A model generated the notes under the pieces. That model made no database searches and was not told the origin of the DNA. It saw only the letters and a program-made list of their open reading frames with translations. From Paeniglutamicibacter psychrophenolicus (GTDB lineage: Bacteria; Actinomycetota; Actinomycetes; Actinomycetales; Micrococcaceae): a stretch of DNA of 55,862 nt. The DNA lies in the NCBI RefSeq assembly GCF_030812255.1, contig NZ_JAUSSH010000022.1, forward strand, positions 1 to 55,862. The letters are read 5' to 3'. Below, piece after piece: positions 42,691-52,840 of the stretch (the stretch's first letter is position 1; each line of letters opens with the position of its first letter). Made by a program: the position numbers and the translations under genes.

Positions 42691-43722
42691 ATGCGAGTAC
42701 TTCCCACGGAACGTGGACCGCTCAGTTCCGCCCTGTTGGCGACACTCATCCGCACGGACCTGCCCCCGGACCTGGGCCACCTCGAGGAAACGCTTCAGGA
42801 GGCCTTCGGAGCCGATGCCGACATCCTGTTCAACGAGGACCTCCAGCTGACCCTGTTTGTCCTGTACGAACTGCACTACTCGGGCTTCGATGCCATCCGC
42901 GAGGACTGGGAATGGCATCCGCCGCTGCTCGCCCTGCGCAGGCGGATCGAAGAACGCTTCGAGCAACACCTGAAGGACGCCGTGGGAGGCCTTCCCCACC
43001 CGGCCCCGAACGTGCAGGCGGTTGCCGACGCGCTATTCGAGATGACCCGGGCGGCGACGGGCCCCTCGGTGTCCTCGTTTGTGGCACGCCATGCAACCCT
43101 GGAACAGGCGCGCGAATTCCTCGTCCACAAATCCATCTACCAGCTCAAGGAGGCCGATCCGCACACCTGGGCGATTCCCCGGCTGAGCGGACGGGCAAAG
43201 TCGGCGCTGGTGGAGATCCAGGCCGACGAATACGGCGGCGGGGTCCCCGGCCGAACGCATGCAGAGCTGTTTGCCAGGACCATGGAGGGCTTGGGACTCG
43301 AGCACGACTTCGGGAGCTACATCGAGGCCATCCCGGCCATCACCCTGGCTTCGGTCAACGCCATCTCCCTCTTCGGGCTCCACCGGCGCCACCGCGGAGC
43401 GACCTGCGGCCACCTCGCGATCTACGAGATGACATCGTCGTTGCCCAACGCCAAGTACGCCCGCGGATTCCGGCGCCTAGGATTCGACTCGCCCGTCACC
43501 GACTATTTCGATGAACACGTGGAGGCGGATGCCGTCCATGAGCAGATCGCCGGTAGGGACCTTGCCGGCGGACTCATCGAAGCTGACCCCCGGATGATGC
43601 AGGACGTGTTCTTCGGTGCGGCGGCCGTCATCCTGCTCGACACGTTGGCCGGGACCTGGCAGATGAACGCGTGGCAGTCGGGAACCAGCTCCCTGCGCGC
43701 CCAACTCCAGGGCGCATCGTGA
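42691..43722 (+). CDS. Iron-containing redox enzyme, heme-oxygenase-like fold
   Basis: A 343-residue member of the 'iron-containing redox enzyme family', the heme-oxygenase-like diiron oxidases (HDO). The all-helical C-terminal half carries candidate metal ligands: QADEYGGGVPGRTHAELF near residues 177-195 and YFDEHVEADAVHEQ near 271-284. The first 100 residues are an extra N-terminal domain. Related enzymes oxidise or cleave amines, amino acids or fatty acids; the substrate here is unknown. The ATG at 42691 follows CGGAG; the open frame continues to 42346 but that part lies over IS debris. The stop overlaps the GTG of the CDGSH gene (GTGA), so the two are coupled. Confidence 0.82.
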   Translation: MRVLPTERGPLSSALLATLIRTDLPPDLGHLEETLQEAFGADADILFNEDLQLTLFVLYELHYSGFDAIREDWEWHPPLLALRRRIEERFEQHLKDAVGGLPHPAPNVQAVADALFEMTRAATGPSVSSFVARHATLEQAREFLVHKSIYQLKEADPHTWAIPRLSGRAKSALVEIQADEYGGGVPGRTHAELFARTMEGLGLEHDFGSYIEAIPAITLASVNAISLFGLHRRHRGATCGHLAIYEMTSSLPNAKYARGFRRLGFDSPVTDYFDEHVEADAVHEQIAGRDLAGGLIEADPRMMQDVFFGAAAVILLDTLAGTWQMNAWQSGTSSLRAQLQGAS

Positions 43723-44165
43723 GCGGTTCCGGGCCGACCAGCATCACCGTGTGTCCGCGCGGCCCGCTGATCGTGCGGGGCAGCTTCGACATCCTCGACG
43801 GCGACAACCAGCCGGTCGATCCGCGGCGCGGGACCGTGGCATTGTGCCGATGCGGCGGGTCGAGGATCAAGCCGTTTTGCGACGGCACGCACAAGCTGCT
43901 TCGCTTCGACGAGCCCCAGCAGCAGAACGCCGGCCGGGACGGCGGCGTTCGACTGAATCCTTCACAACACAACAACAAGGAGCACGACACCATGAATGAA
44001 AACCAGGAACCCACCAACGACGTTTCGGATGAAGCCAAGGACCGGGACACCAGGAAGGACCACGTCTCGGACCCGGCATTGTCCACCGACACGGGCCATG
44101 ACTGGACCGACGAAGGCGGAGCCACCGAATCCGGACCGGCTCTCGACGCCGACGGCAGCAAGTAG
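43719..44165 (+). CDS. CDGSH iron-sulfur protein with in-frame C-terminal extension
   Basis: The first 80 residues form a CDGSH-type domain: CRCGGSRIKPFCDGTHK near residues 44-60 has the three cysteines and one histidine that hold a redox-active, labile 2Fe-2S cluster. Such proteins pass electrons or clusters and respond to oxidative stress. The frame does not stop after the domain but runs on for about 70 polar, acidic residues to 44165 (148 in all). Within this tail an ATG at 43992 has its own AAGGAG, so the tail may be a separate small protein that has lost, or never had, an upstream stop. The GTG start overlaps the diiron-protein gene by four bases, pointing to a shared role, perhaps as its electron donor. 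Confidence 0.82.
   Translation: MSGSGPTSITVCPRGPLIVRGSFDILDGDNQPVDPRRGTVALCRCGGSRIKPFCDGTHKLLRFDEPQQQNAGRDGGVRLNPSQHNNKEHDTMNENQEPTNDVSDEAKDRDTRKDHVSDPALSTDTGHDWTDEGGATESGPALDADGSK
43992..44165 (+). CDS. Possible internal start: 57-residue acidic protein
   Basis: In frame with the CDGSH gene, an ATG with AAGGAG at 43978-43983 would give a 57-residue, strongly polar, probably disordered protein (MNENQEPTNDVSDEAKDRD at the start). It may be made separately, as part of the CDGSH fusion, or both. Confidence 0.4.
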   Translation: MNENQEPTNDVSDEAKDRDTRKDHVSDPALSTDTGHDWTDEGGATESGPALDADGSK

Positions 44166-44360
44166 GACTTCGGCACCAAGGCCGTTGATCCGTGGTCCCG
44201 GGCGTCGCACGTCGCCCGGGACCACTCAAGCCCGGCATCCCCCGAGGGGATGCCGGCGGGCCTTCCCTGCCACCACGACCCGAGCGATCGTCCGTCCGGC
44301 CGTTGGCCGGCCACGCCACAAGCACCTTGCCTCGTCCACACATCGTCCGGGAGGACCCCC

Positions 44361-45443
44361 ATGAGCACGTTCGGCATCGAAGAAGAGTTCTTCCTGCTCA
44401 ACCCGGACACCGGGATGCCCGGCGTTCCGGATCCCGTGGCCTCCGCCGCACTGATGGACATCCGGGCTGGGGGGAATTCCACCCAGTCCGAGCTGTTGGC
44501 CTGCCAAGTGGAGACCGCCACGCCGATCTGCAGTGACGGACCGGCGGCGCTTGCCTCGTTGCGCGAGTACCGCAAGGAACTGGCCCGCACCACCCAGGAG
44601 CTGGGCCTGCTGCCCGTCGGACTCGGAGCGGCACCGGTGGTCCCCACCGGTCCGGCGGTCATCGCCGACCAGGAACGCTACCGCAGGCTGCACGAGTACC
44701 TGCCCGGAATCAGCTCGGAGCAATACGTCTCGGGTCTGCATGTCCACGTCTCGGTGCCCGATGCGGATGCCGGTGTCACGGCCCTGAACGCCCTGCGGCC
44801 CTGGCTGCCGCTGCTGCTGGCGATCGGATCGAACTCCCCGTGGTGGCACGGTGCCGACACCGGCTTCGCTTCCTGGCGCAGCATCCATTACCGGCGGTGG
44901 TCGGTGCAGGGCATCCAGCCGCATTTTGCCGACGGGCACGAGTACCGGACCCGGTTGGACACCCTGTTGGCTTCCGAGGTGGTCGTGGACCAGGGCCACA
45001 TCGGCTGGGCCGCGCGCCTGTCCAGCCGGTATCCGACCGTTGAGGTCAGGATCGCGGACGCGCAGCTGCGCGCCGAGGACTCGGTGTTGCTGGCACTGCT
45101 GGTGCGCTCGCTGGTCGACACGAGCCTGCGTGCCCCCGCCATGGCCGCTCCGCTGTTGCCCGAGGTCCTGGACCTCGCCTTCTGGCAGGCAGCCAAGCAC
45201 GGCATGGTCGGCAACCAGGTGGACCCCGGCAGCGGGCGGACGCTGGGGACCGGCCTGTTGCTCGAGGCGTTGCTGCAGTTCATTGGCGAGGCGTTGTCCC
45301 TGAACGGCGACACGGCTTTTGTCCACGCGGGCCTGGAACGCCTGGCACGGCACGGCAACGGTGCCCAGCGCCAGCGCAACAGCTTCCAGCGTGGAGGCCT
45401 GGTCCAGGTGGTCGGCGATGCCGGTGAGGAGCTGACGGCCTGA
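44361..45443 (+). CDS. Carboxylate-amine ligase, YbdK family (GCS2)
   Basis: A 360-residue member of the glutamate-cysteine ligase 2 superfamily, ATP-dependent enzymes that join a glutamate-like carboxylate to an amine. It shows FGIEEEFFLLNP at the N-terminus, the metal/substrate stretch VSGLHVHVSVPDADAG near 120-135, NSPWWHGADTGFASWR, and PTVEVRIADAQ. Length is normal for YbdK-type proteins. The ATG at 44361 has GGGAGG upstream; the open frame to 44250 is not needed. It is 195 bases after the CDGSH frame on the same strand. Actinobacteria normally use mycothiol, so simple glutathione synthesis is unlikely; the product is unknown. No other ergothioneine genes are present to argue for EgtA. 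Confidence 0.82.
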   Translation: MSTFGIEEEFFLLNPDTGMPGVPDPVASAALMDIRAGGNSTQSELLACQVETATPICSDGPAALASLREYRKELARTTQELGLLPVGLGAAPVVPTGPAVIADQERYRRLHEYLPGISSEQYVSGLHVHVSVPDADAGVTALNALRPWLPLLLAIGSNSPWWHGADTGFASWRSIHYRRWSVQGIQPHFADGHEYRTRLDTLLASEVVVDQGHIGWAARLSSRYPTVEVRIADAQLRAEDSVLLALLVRSLVDTSLRAPAMAAPLLPEVLDLAFWQAAKHGMVGNQVDPGSGRTLGTGLLLEALLQFIGEALSLNGDTAFVHAGLERLARHGNGAQRQRNSFQRGGLVQVVGDAGEELTA

Positions 45444-45799
45444 GCCAACGGCCGGTGAGCAGGGGCCGGCCGGTGCCCGGGCACAGCCCGGCGAACCCAA
45501 GCGCGGAGGTGCCTTTTTTACCGGAAGGCGGCACGATCCGCTGCAGGTTGCCCAGGCGTCGTGTCCCCGAGGCAAACGGGCCATCATGCACTTTGTCCGG
45601 GTCCCGGGCCCCGCCTGTTTTTTGCCACCGGAGATCGTCGCCCACCCGCCGGCATCAACGGGAATCGGGTCCAAGGTCAGGCCAAGCCGCAGGCAGGGGC
45701 GAAAACAAACGCGACTGGAGTACTGCCGGTCCTGCTGATCCCGTCCGGCCCGGGGTGGAAGGACCGACCGGTGTATCCCCGGTGCGCCGTCCTCGTCGA
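45444..45799. other. Gap after the ligase gene, probably element debris
   Basis: About 356 bases without a supported gene. A T-run near 45510-45517 after G/C-rich sequence may mark the end of transcription. A tgcccgggca palindrome is at 45475-45484. Confidence 0.4.
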
Positions 45800-46130
45800 T
45801 GCGAGGGGAACCGATCTCCCCGATGATGAGCGATTCCTCGGGCAGGGCGGGGAGAACAGCCCAGGGCCACCGGATCGTGGTCGAGGGCGGCATCCACCGC
45901 TACCGTGTCGGCATCGCCTGCCGGGACCTGCCCGAACACCTCGGTTCGTGGGGGACCGTGCAACCGCGGCCGCCGCGTGCCCACCGGCGGTGCCGGGGAG
46001 GACACGCCGGTATCTTGCCGGGCCACGGCAACGCGTAATTCCTGCTCAACCAAGAGGTGTCGTGGACTCCATGAACAGCGGTGCCCACCATCACCTGACC
46101 AACCTCCCGCCGCCCACGGGTAACCACCAT
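45800..46130 (+). pseudogene. IS5-family transposase remnant 2 (N-terminal part)
   Basis: Frameshifted start of an IS5-type transposase: HRIVVEGGIHRYRVGIACRD near 45869-45928, then LPEHLGSWGTVQ, and in another frame VDSMNSGAHHHLTN near 46063-46104. It overlaps remnant 1 in the 'RDLPEHFGSW' region, so the two are separate copies rather than one split gene. It breaks off just before the right copy of the 116-bp repeat. Confidence 0.78.
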
Positions 46131-46145
46131 CGCGAGACCTCCTGG

Positions 46146-46261
46146 CTGTGCCGCGCGGCAAATCAACGGTGGTGGTGGAGGCTCACCGGCCTGGGCTGCC
46201 CGGGATCGTTCCGGGGCTGCCCAGGCGCTGCAGCTCGGTGCGCAGCTCCTCGATCATGGCC
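46146..46261. repeat. 116-bp direct repeat, right copy
   Basis: Partner of 41521-41636. Here it is the 3' end of an otherwise longer DUF1003 gene plus a decayed promoter spacer and -35 (TTGATT); the -10 has been replaced by IS5-type sequence. Confidence 0.88.
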
Positions 46262-46554
46262 AGCTGCGCCCGGTTCATCTCCATCAGCAAGTCCAGGTCC
46301 CGCTTCGAGCCCATGTCCGTGTCCAGGTCGTGCTGGGCCATGGCCGCGGCGATCGCGTCCTGGCGCTTGGCCGCGATCAGCAAGATGGCGCCCTGGAGCC
46401 CCGCCAGCATGCTCAAAAACAGGTTCAGCAGGATGTACGGGTACGGATCCCAGACCTGGCCGGGGCGGATGAAGCTGTTGGCCGCCACCCAGAGCAGCAT
46501 GAACAACACGAAGCTGCCCACGAACGGCCAGCTGCCCATGGAGTTGCGCAGCAC
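46183..46554 (-). CDS. DUF1003 membrane protein, N-terminus possibly lost
   Basis: A DUF1003 protein with two membrane segments: MGSWPFVGSFVLFMLLWVAA and PYPYILLNLFLSMLAGLQGA, then a cytoplasmic helix (DLDLLMEMNRAQLAMIEEL). The GTG at 46554 gives 123 residues, shorter than usual. The frame stays open upstream and encodes family-like residues (QQHRDSLTLGQRSADVL) but contains no ATG, GTG or TTG back to a stop near 46689, so the original start may be damaged. A truncated second copy of its 3' end is at 41558. Function of DUF1003 is unknown. Confidence 0.72.
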   Translation of the reverse strand: MLRNSMGSWPFVGSFVLFMLLWVAANSFIRPGQVWDPYPYILLNLFLSMLAGLQGAILLIAAKRQDAIAAAMAQHDLDTDMGSKRDLDLLMEMNRAQLAMIEELRTELQRLGSPGTIPGSPGR

Positions 46555-46706
46555 GTCGGCCGAGCGCTGGCCCAGGGTCAGGGAGTCCCGGTGCTGCTGA
46601 TGCCACGTTTTCTGGTGTGTACCCTTGGCATCAGCGTAATGCCCGGTCGGGCACCTCGGTTCGGCATTCCTTGCATGGCCTGCCCAGGCTCAGCGGGCGC
46701 CTACGG

Positions 46707-48125
46707 CTACAGCGTGCAGTTGGTGGCCCAGCCCGCCGGTCCGTTGCCCCCGGCCGGGTACTCGTCCAGGTCCACCATGTCATCGGCCCACGCGGTGAGG
46801 ATCGGGTCCACGATCCGCCAGCATTCCTCCGCGGTGTCCCCGCGCACCGAGAGGGTCGGGTCCCCGGAGAGCACCCCGAGCAGCACTTCGCCGTAGGGGA
46901 GCAGGTCCGGGGAGTTCAGTTCCGCCGCCAGGGTCACGTGGTCAAGCGTGTACAGGTCGCCGGGGCCGTTGACGTCCAAATCCAGCGAGAGGGTGTCGGG
47001 GCCGAACCCGATACGCAGCTTGGTGGGCTTGTCGGTGCCCTTGAATCCGGTGGGCAGGTGGGAGACCGGGCGGAAGGTGATGATCGCTTCCTTCCGCGCG
47101 GTGCCCAGCGCCTTGCCGGCGCGCAGGATGAACGGCACCGACGCCCAGCGCGAGTTGTTGATGTGCAGCGTGACCTCGGCCAGCGTCTCGGTCTTCAGGG
47201 CCGGCTCCACGCCCTTCTCCGCCGCGTAGTCCGGCACCGGGCGTCCCTTCGAGGTGCCGGCGGTGTACCGGGCCCGCCGGGTGAACTTCCCCGGGTCACC
47301 GGCCAGGGCCGTGGCACGCAGCACCGAGCCCAGGTGGTCGCGCACGTCGCGCTCCTTCAGGGTGGCCGGCGCGTTCATGGTCAGCAGGCCCAGGATCTGG
47401 AGCAGGTGCGACTGGATCATGTCGCGCAGCGCCCCGGCCCCGTCGTAGTACCCGGCCCGGTCCTCCAGGGCCAGTTCCTCGTCGTAGAAGATCTCGATCT
47501 TCTCCACGTGTTCGGAGGTGAACAGCGGCTCGAGCAGCCGGTTGGCGAAGCGCAGGCCCAGGATGTTGAACACCGTGCCCTTGCCCAGGAAATGGTCGAC
47601 CCGGTGGATGTTCTCCTCCGGCACCAGCCGGATCAGCGTGCGGTTCAGCCCCTGGGCGGACTGCTGGTTGGAACCGAAGGGCTTTTCCATGACCAAAAGC
47701 GTGGTTTCGGGCAGTTGCCCGGGTTCCAGGACCTCGCAGGCCCTCTGGCTCACCGCCGGGGGCAGGGCGAAGTACAGGGCCACCGGGCCATCGAGGGTCT
47801 TCACCATGTTGGCCAGTTCGTTCGGCTTGGTGACATCGAGTTCGGTGAATGAGGTGTGCTTGGCGATCTTCGCCAGTTCCGCCCGGCCCGCCTCGGTGGC
47901 GTGCTCCATGGCGGCCTCGCAGGTCTCGGTGACGCGCTGGGCCCATTTTTCCTGGCTGTAGCCCGGGCCCCCGGCCCCGGCCAGGTGCAGCCCGGTGGCG
48001 CGACCCGATCCGATCAGCCGGGCCAGGCCCGGAAGCAGCAGCCTTCCGGTCAGGTCCCCGGAGGCTCCGAGGATCAACAATGTGCGTACGTGGGTGCCGC
48101 CGGGATGGCCAGTTTCAATGCTCAC
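46707..48125 (-). CDS. zwf: Glucose-6-phosphate dehydrogenase
   Basis: Oxidises glucose 6-phosphate to the lactone, giving NADPH. The 472-residue protein has the nucleotide loop LILGASGDLTGRLLLPGL near the start, VMEKPFGSN, the active-site stretch RVDHFLGKGTVFNIL, where the usual glutamate after GK is glycine, and FVLRAGKAL-like FILRAGKALGTARKE. It is a little shorter than typical Zwf and may be a divergent isoenzyme, as no opcA, gnd or tal genes are nearby. The GTG at 48125 was chosen; a TTG at 48152 and a GTG at 48089 are possible. It is divergent from ffh. Confidence 0.85.
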   Translation of the reverse strand: MSIETGHPGGTHVRTLLILGASGDLTGRLLLPGLARLIGSGRATGLHLAGAGGPGYSQEKWAQRVTETCEAAMEHATEAGRAELAKIAKHTSFTELDVTKPNELANMVKTLDGPVALYFALPPAVSQRACEVLEPGQLPETTLLVMEKPFGSNQQSAQGLNRTLIRLVPEENIHRVDHFLGKGTVFNILGLRFANRLLEPLFTSEHVEKIEIFYDEELALEDRAGYYDGAGALRDMIQSHLLQILGLLTMNAPATLKERDVRDHLGSVLRATALAGDPGKFTRRARYTAGTSKGRPVPDYAAEKGVEPALKTETLAEVTLHINNSRWASVPFILRAGKALGTARKEAIITFRPVSHLPTGFKGTDKPTKLRIGFGPDTLSLDLDVNGPGDLYTLDHVTLAAELNSPDLLPYGEVLLGVLSGDPTLSVRGDTAEECWRIVDPILTAWADDMVDLDEYPAGGNGPAGWATNCTL

Positions 48126-48240
48126 TCCTCTACATTGCCACGTGTTGCCCAAAACGCTCAGTCTTTCTTGGTAATCTTGGATGTTGAGTCCAGCGGGTTA
48201 GACCGCGCCTGAATCCCACAACGAAAGAAGTGCACGGCAC

Positions 48241-49797
<1,557 letters not shown>

Positions 49798-49846
49798 CCC
49801 CCACCCCGGGCCGGGAGGCGGGAGCCCGCCGTGGCTGATCGCCTCC

Positions 49847-51004
49847 ATGGCCCTGATCTTCGACGAGCCCACCGGGAGTGATGCACACCGGCGGATCTCC
49901 GAGACGCTGCGCGCCAGGCAGTGCATTGCGCTGCTGGCCGAGCCGGTCTCCTGGGGTGAGCTCTGCGTGATCGAGATGGTCCTGGCGGTGAACCCCGAGG
50001 GGTTCATCGTCATGGCCGATGCGGAGGGCAACACCAGCTTCGGGCAGCAGATCGAGGGATTTGCCATCGCCCTGAAACGGGGGACCGGGGCCCGCTGGGC
50101 CGACTTCGACGGGGTGGATGCCGAAAGCGGCGAGCCCATCGACGACGCGGCGCTCGAGTATCCCACCGGCGGGCGCTCGGTGCTGCTGGGCACCTTCAAG
50201 GGCTCGGAGGTCGCGCTCTTTGCCGGGGCAACCAAGACCGCCTGGCACCACTTCTCCACCGCCCACGGCGACGTGGCGGTGCACGAGGGCTACATGCCCG
50301 AGATCATGCTCTCCCGCGCCACCTTCCCGGCCATCATGCTTTCCCGCCTGGGCCCGCGCTTTTCCATGGTTTTCTGGTTCGAGGGACAAAATCGCAAGCT
50401 CCACGGCTACCCGGGCTTCGGCCACGGCTGGTCGGTTGCCGCCGCACCGGTGCTGGACACCGCGCCGGGAACCGATGCCGCCGAGGTCGCCGACTTCCTG
50501 TCCCGCGAATGGCTGGCCCCGGACCTGGAGTCCATCGCCGAGCTGACCGAATACGGCATCGGCGAGGACGTGATCGCCCAACTCAACGAGGCCTTGGGCG
50601 GTAGCGGGTCGCTGGACAAGCTGCGCACCGTGCTGAAAATCTTTGGCCGCGATGAATCCCTGGCCGACTACGTCGAGGAAGACACCCTGCCCGAAACCGC
50701 CGTGCTGGTGGAGCCCAAGTCCCTGGGCGGCACGATTGCCAGCGGCATGGGCGCCGACGCGCGCGAGGCCACCGGCATCCGCAAGTTCTTCAACGTGCTC
50801 TCGTGGCGCCCCCGCACCCAGGTGATCTGGGGCGTCGTCGAGGCACTGGTTGCCCTGGCGCTGGTGATGCTCACCGACTGGCAGCAGCCGTGGCTGCCGT
50901 TCTGGGCGGTGGCGCTCATTGCCGCGTTCTGGGGCATCGATGCGTTGACGAACCTGGTCATCGGCGGCTGGCGGCTGGCCAAGGCACGCCGCTCCGCACG
51001 CTAG
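49847..51004 (+). CDS. Unknown protein with two C-terminal membrane segments
   Basis: I do not recognise this 385-residue protein. The bulk is a soluble alpha/beta domain without known motifs (MVLAVNPEGFIVMADAEGN, SMVFWFEGQNRKLHGYP). Near the C-terminus are two hydrophobic segments (VIWGVVEALVALALVMLTDW and PFWAVALIAAFWGIDALTNL), so it is probably anchored with the large domain in the cytoplasm. It starts just after ffh; the ATG at 49847 is the first ATG of the frame, but TTGs at 49775 and 49787 inside the end of ffh are also open. Its position may make it co-transcribed with ffh. Confidence 0.65.
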   Translation: MALIFDEPTGSDAHRRISETLRARQCIALLAEPVSWGELCVIEMVLAVNPEGFIVMADAEGNTSFGQQIEGFAIALKRGTGARWADFDGVDAESGEPIDDAALEYPTGGRSVLLGTFKGSEVALFAGATKTAWHHFSTAHGDVAVHEGYMPEIMLSRATFPAIMLSRLGPRFSMVFWFEGQNRKLHGYPGFGHGWSVAAAPVLDTAPGTDAAEVADFLSREWLAPDLESIAELTEYGIGEDVIAQLNEALGGSGSLDKLRTVLKIFGRDESLADYVEEDTLPETAVLVEPKSLGGTIASGMGADAREATGIRKFFNVLSWRPRTQVIWGVVEALVALALVMLTDWQQPWLPFWAVALIAAFWGIDALTNLVIGGWRLAKARRSAR

Positions 51005-51922
51005 CTTCGCCATCCCTGCGGGGACGGCGGGATTCTTCCCCCGCATCGGGCCCCCGGGCCCGCCACCCGACCCGTCCGACGCTGCCGCCAAATGCCTCTC
51101 GGGCGGCCGCAAGTGCATCTTGCCAGGTCTTAGACGGCTCTTGGTCGGCGGCTTTTCAACGATGTCCCGTGCCCGGGCGCCGGAGGTTTTCGTGGATCGC
51201 CTTGCCGTGCCGCTGCCCGGCCAACCGGGGGGTGGCGCCCGGCCCGGTGGCGGAAAGCGAAACGGAGGACCGGACGGGCGACGGCGAGCCGCTGCCTCCC
51301 GTTCCCGCGTTGGATCGCCCGGCTACCGTCCTCCGGGACGCGTGGCAACGGCGCGTGGCGATCATCCCGTTTTGTTTTGCCTTCCGTTCCGTTATCGTCC
51401 GGCACCCCGGATACCGTTGCCTGGTTCCTGCCCGGTGGCAACAACACCTGCTGTCCGCGCCCGGCCCGGGGCTCGCGGCGGAAGAAATCGCCGCCGCAGA
51501 GCACATCCGGTTCACCGGCAGCCCGGCGCGGAAGCCGTCTGCGGCGCTGCAACCCGTCTGAGGCCGGCAAGCCGGCGGCGGCAGCGGCCACTACGGCGCC
51601 CGTTGCGGTTTTTTTGCGCGGGCGGATGTCAAAAAGGTTGTGCCCGCACGCTTCTCTTGGTTTGCTACTTAAACAACACCGATTCCCAAGAAGACCGGGA
51701 ACCGGAGGGACATTTTGGATCGGTCAACCCGCGCCCGACCCGGGATGGCGGGCGCGGCACGCCTCATCCGCCAAACCATTCGATATCGACACAAGTTCAT
51801 TGATCCGCGCCGGCACACCGGACGCGGCCCGACACACAGGACAATCCCGCCAAGCATGCCGCGGGTCCCGAATTCCGACGAATACAGCCCAGATATGGGC
51901 ATGGATCAACTGGAGGCAAACA
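51005..51922. other. Long gap without a recognisable gene
   Basis: 918 bases. Several frames are open here because of the high G+C content, on both strands, but none has a ribosome-binding site and family likeness. The promoter of the following three-gene operon must lie in the right part; an AT-rich patch at 51608-51690 is the likeliest place. Confidence 0.45.
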
Positions 51923-52840
51923 ATGAGTGAGAACGATTTCAACGCGGAATACCCGACCGGGGAAAACGTCGGCCGGGACGGGCGCGTACCGCCGCCGAAG
52001 CTTTCACCGGGTGTGCCACCCATTGCCGGTACACCCATGTCCTCCGACCCGATCGAGCCGCTGGACCCCATCGAGCCGCTTGAACCGATCGACCCACCGA
52101 TCCTGGGTGGGCCCGGAGCCGTCGGTGGCGATCCCTCGCTGACCGGGCACGGAGCCTTCGCTTCAGACACCGATGCGGTTTCCGGCTCGGGCAAGGGACA
52201 GCAAGCCAAGGATGAGGCACTCGGGTTGGCCCAGGACGGCAAGGAATCGGCACGCCAGGTGGGCAACACCGCCAAGCGCGAGGCCGAGGCCGTCGTGGAG
52301 GATGTCAAGGCGCAGACCTCGAACCTCCTCGATGAGCTTGGCTCCGACGTCCGGGCACAGGCAGCAACGCAGCAGGAGAAAATCTCCCGGAACCTGCGCG
52401 AGATCAGCGAGGAGCTGCGGGGGATGCTGGCGAACTCCGATGCTTCGGGCACCGCATCCTCTCTGGTGGACCAGGCAGCACGGCACAGCGGCAACGCCGC
52501 CGAATGGCTGGGCAACCGCGAACCGGGCGATTTGCTCGACGAGGTCAAGGACTTTGCCCGACGGCGTCCCGGGGCCTTCCTGGGAATCGCGCTGGGGGCG
52601 GGACTGCTTGTTGGCCGTATCACGCGCAACGCGGGAAGCGGACCGGATGCGGCCACGAAGAACGTCAAGACCACACCCGACCTCCCGGAAGGGGGCGTGC
52701 CGCGCACGGCAAGCCAGCTTCCCCCGACCGTGAACCAGACCATTGGCTCCGGCGGGGCCGGAGGCACCGGCACCGATCCGGGAGTTGACTACTACCCGTC
52801 GGCGTTGCGGGACAACGAACAGGGATACACCGGGCCATGA
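51923..52840 (+). CDS. Unknown helical protein, first gene of envelope/stress cassette
   Basis: A 305-residue protein. Residues 30-60 are proline-rich repeats (DPIEPLDPIEPLEPIDPP). The middle, about 90-200, is a long amphipathic helix with many Ala, Glu, Lys and Gln (KESARQVGNTAKREAEAVVE), and near residue 215-230 a hydrophobic stretch (PGAFLGIALGAGLLVGRI) like that of YqjD/DUF883-type ribosome- or membrane-anchoring proteins. The ATG at 51923 follows TGGAGG. Its stop overlaps the next ATG (ATGA). Likely an envelope-stress protein acting with the next two; this is inferred from context. Confidence 0.75.
   Translation: MSENDFNAEYPTGENVGRDGRVPPPKLSPGVPPIAGTPMSSDPIEPLDPIEPLEPIDPPILGGPGAVGGDPSLTGHGAFASDTDAVSGSGKGQQAKDEALGLAQDGKESARQVGNTAKREAEAVVEDVKAQTSNLLDELGSDVRAQAATQQEKISRNLREISEELRGMLANSDASGTASSLVDQAARHSGNAAEWLGNREPGDLLDEVKDFARRRPGAFLGIALGAGLLVGRITRNAGSGPDAATKNVKTTPDLPEGGVPRTASQLPPTVNQTIGSGGAGGTGTDPGVDYYPSALRDNEQGYTGP

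Noticed and set aside
45561-46472. A 303-residue plus-strand frame
   Set aside because: It runs across IS5 debris and the antisense of the DUF1003 gene and has low-complexity Pro/Arg/Gly content.
51120-51803. Open frames on both strands in the gap before the stress cassette
   Set aside because: No ribosome-binding site, no motif and codon content typical of chance frames.
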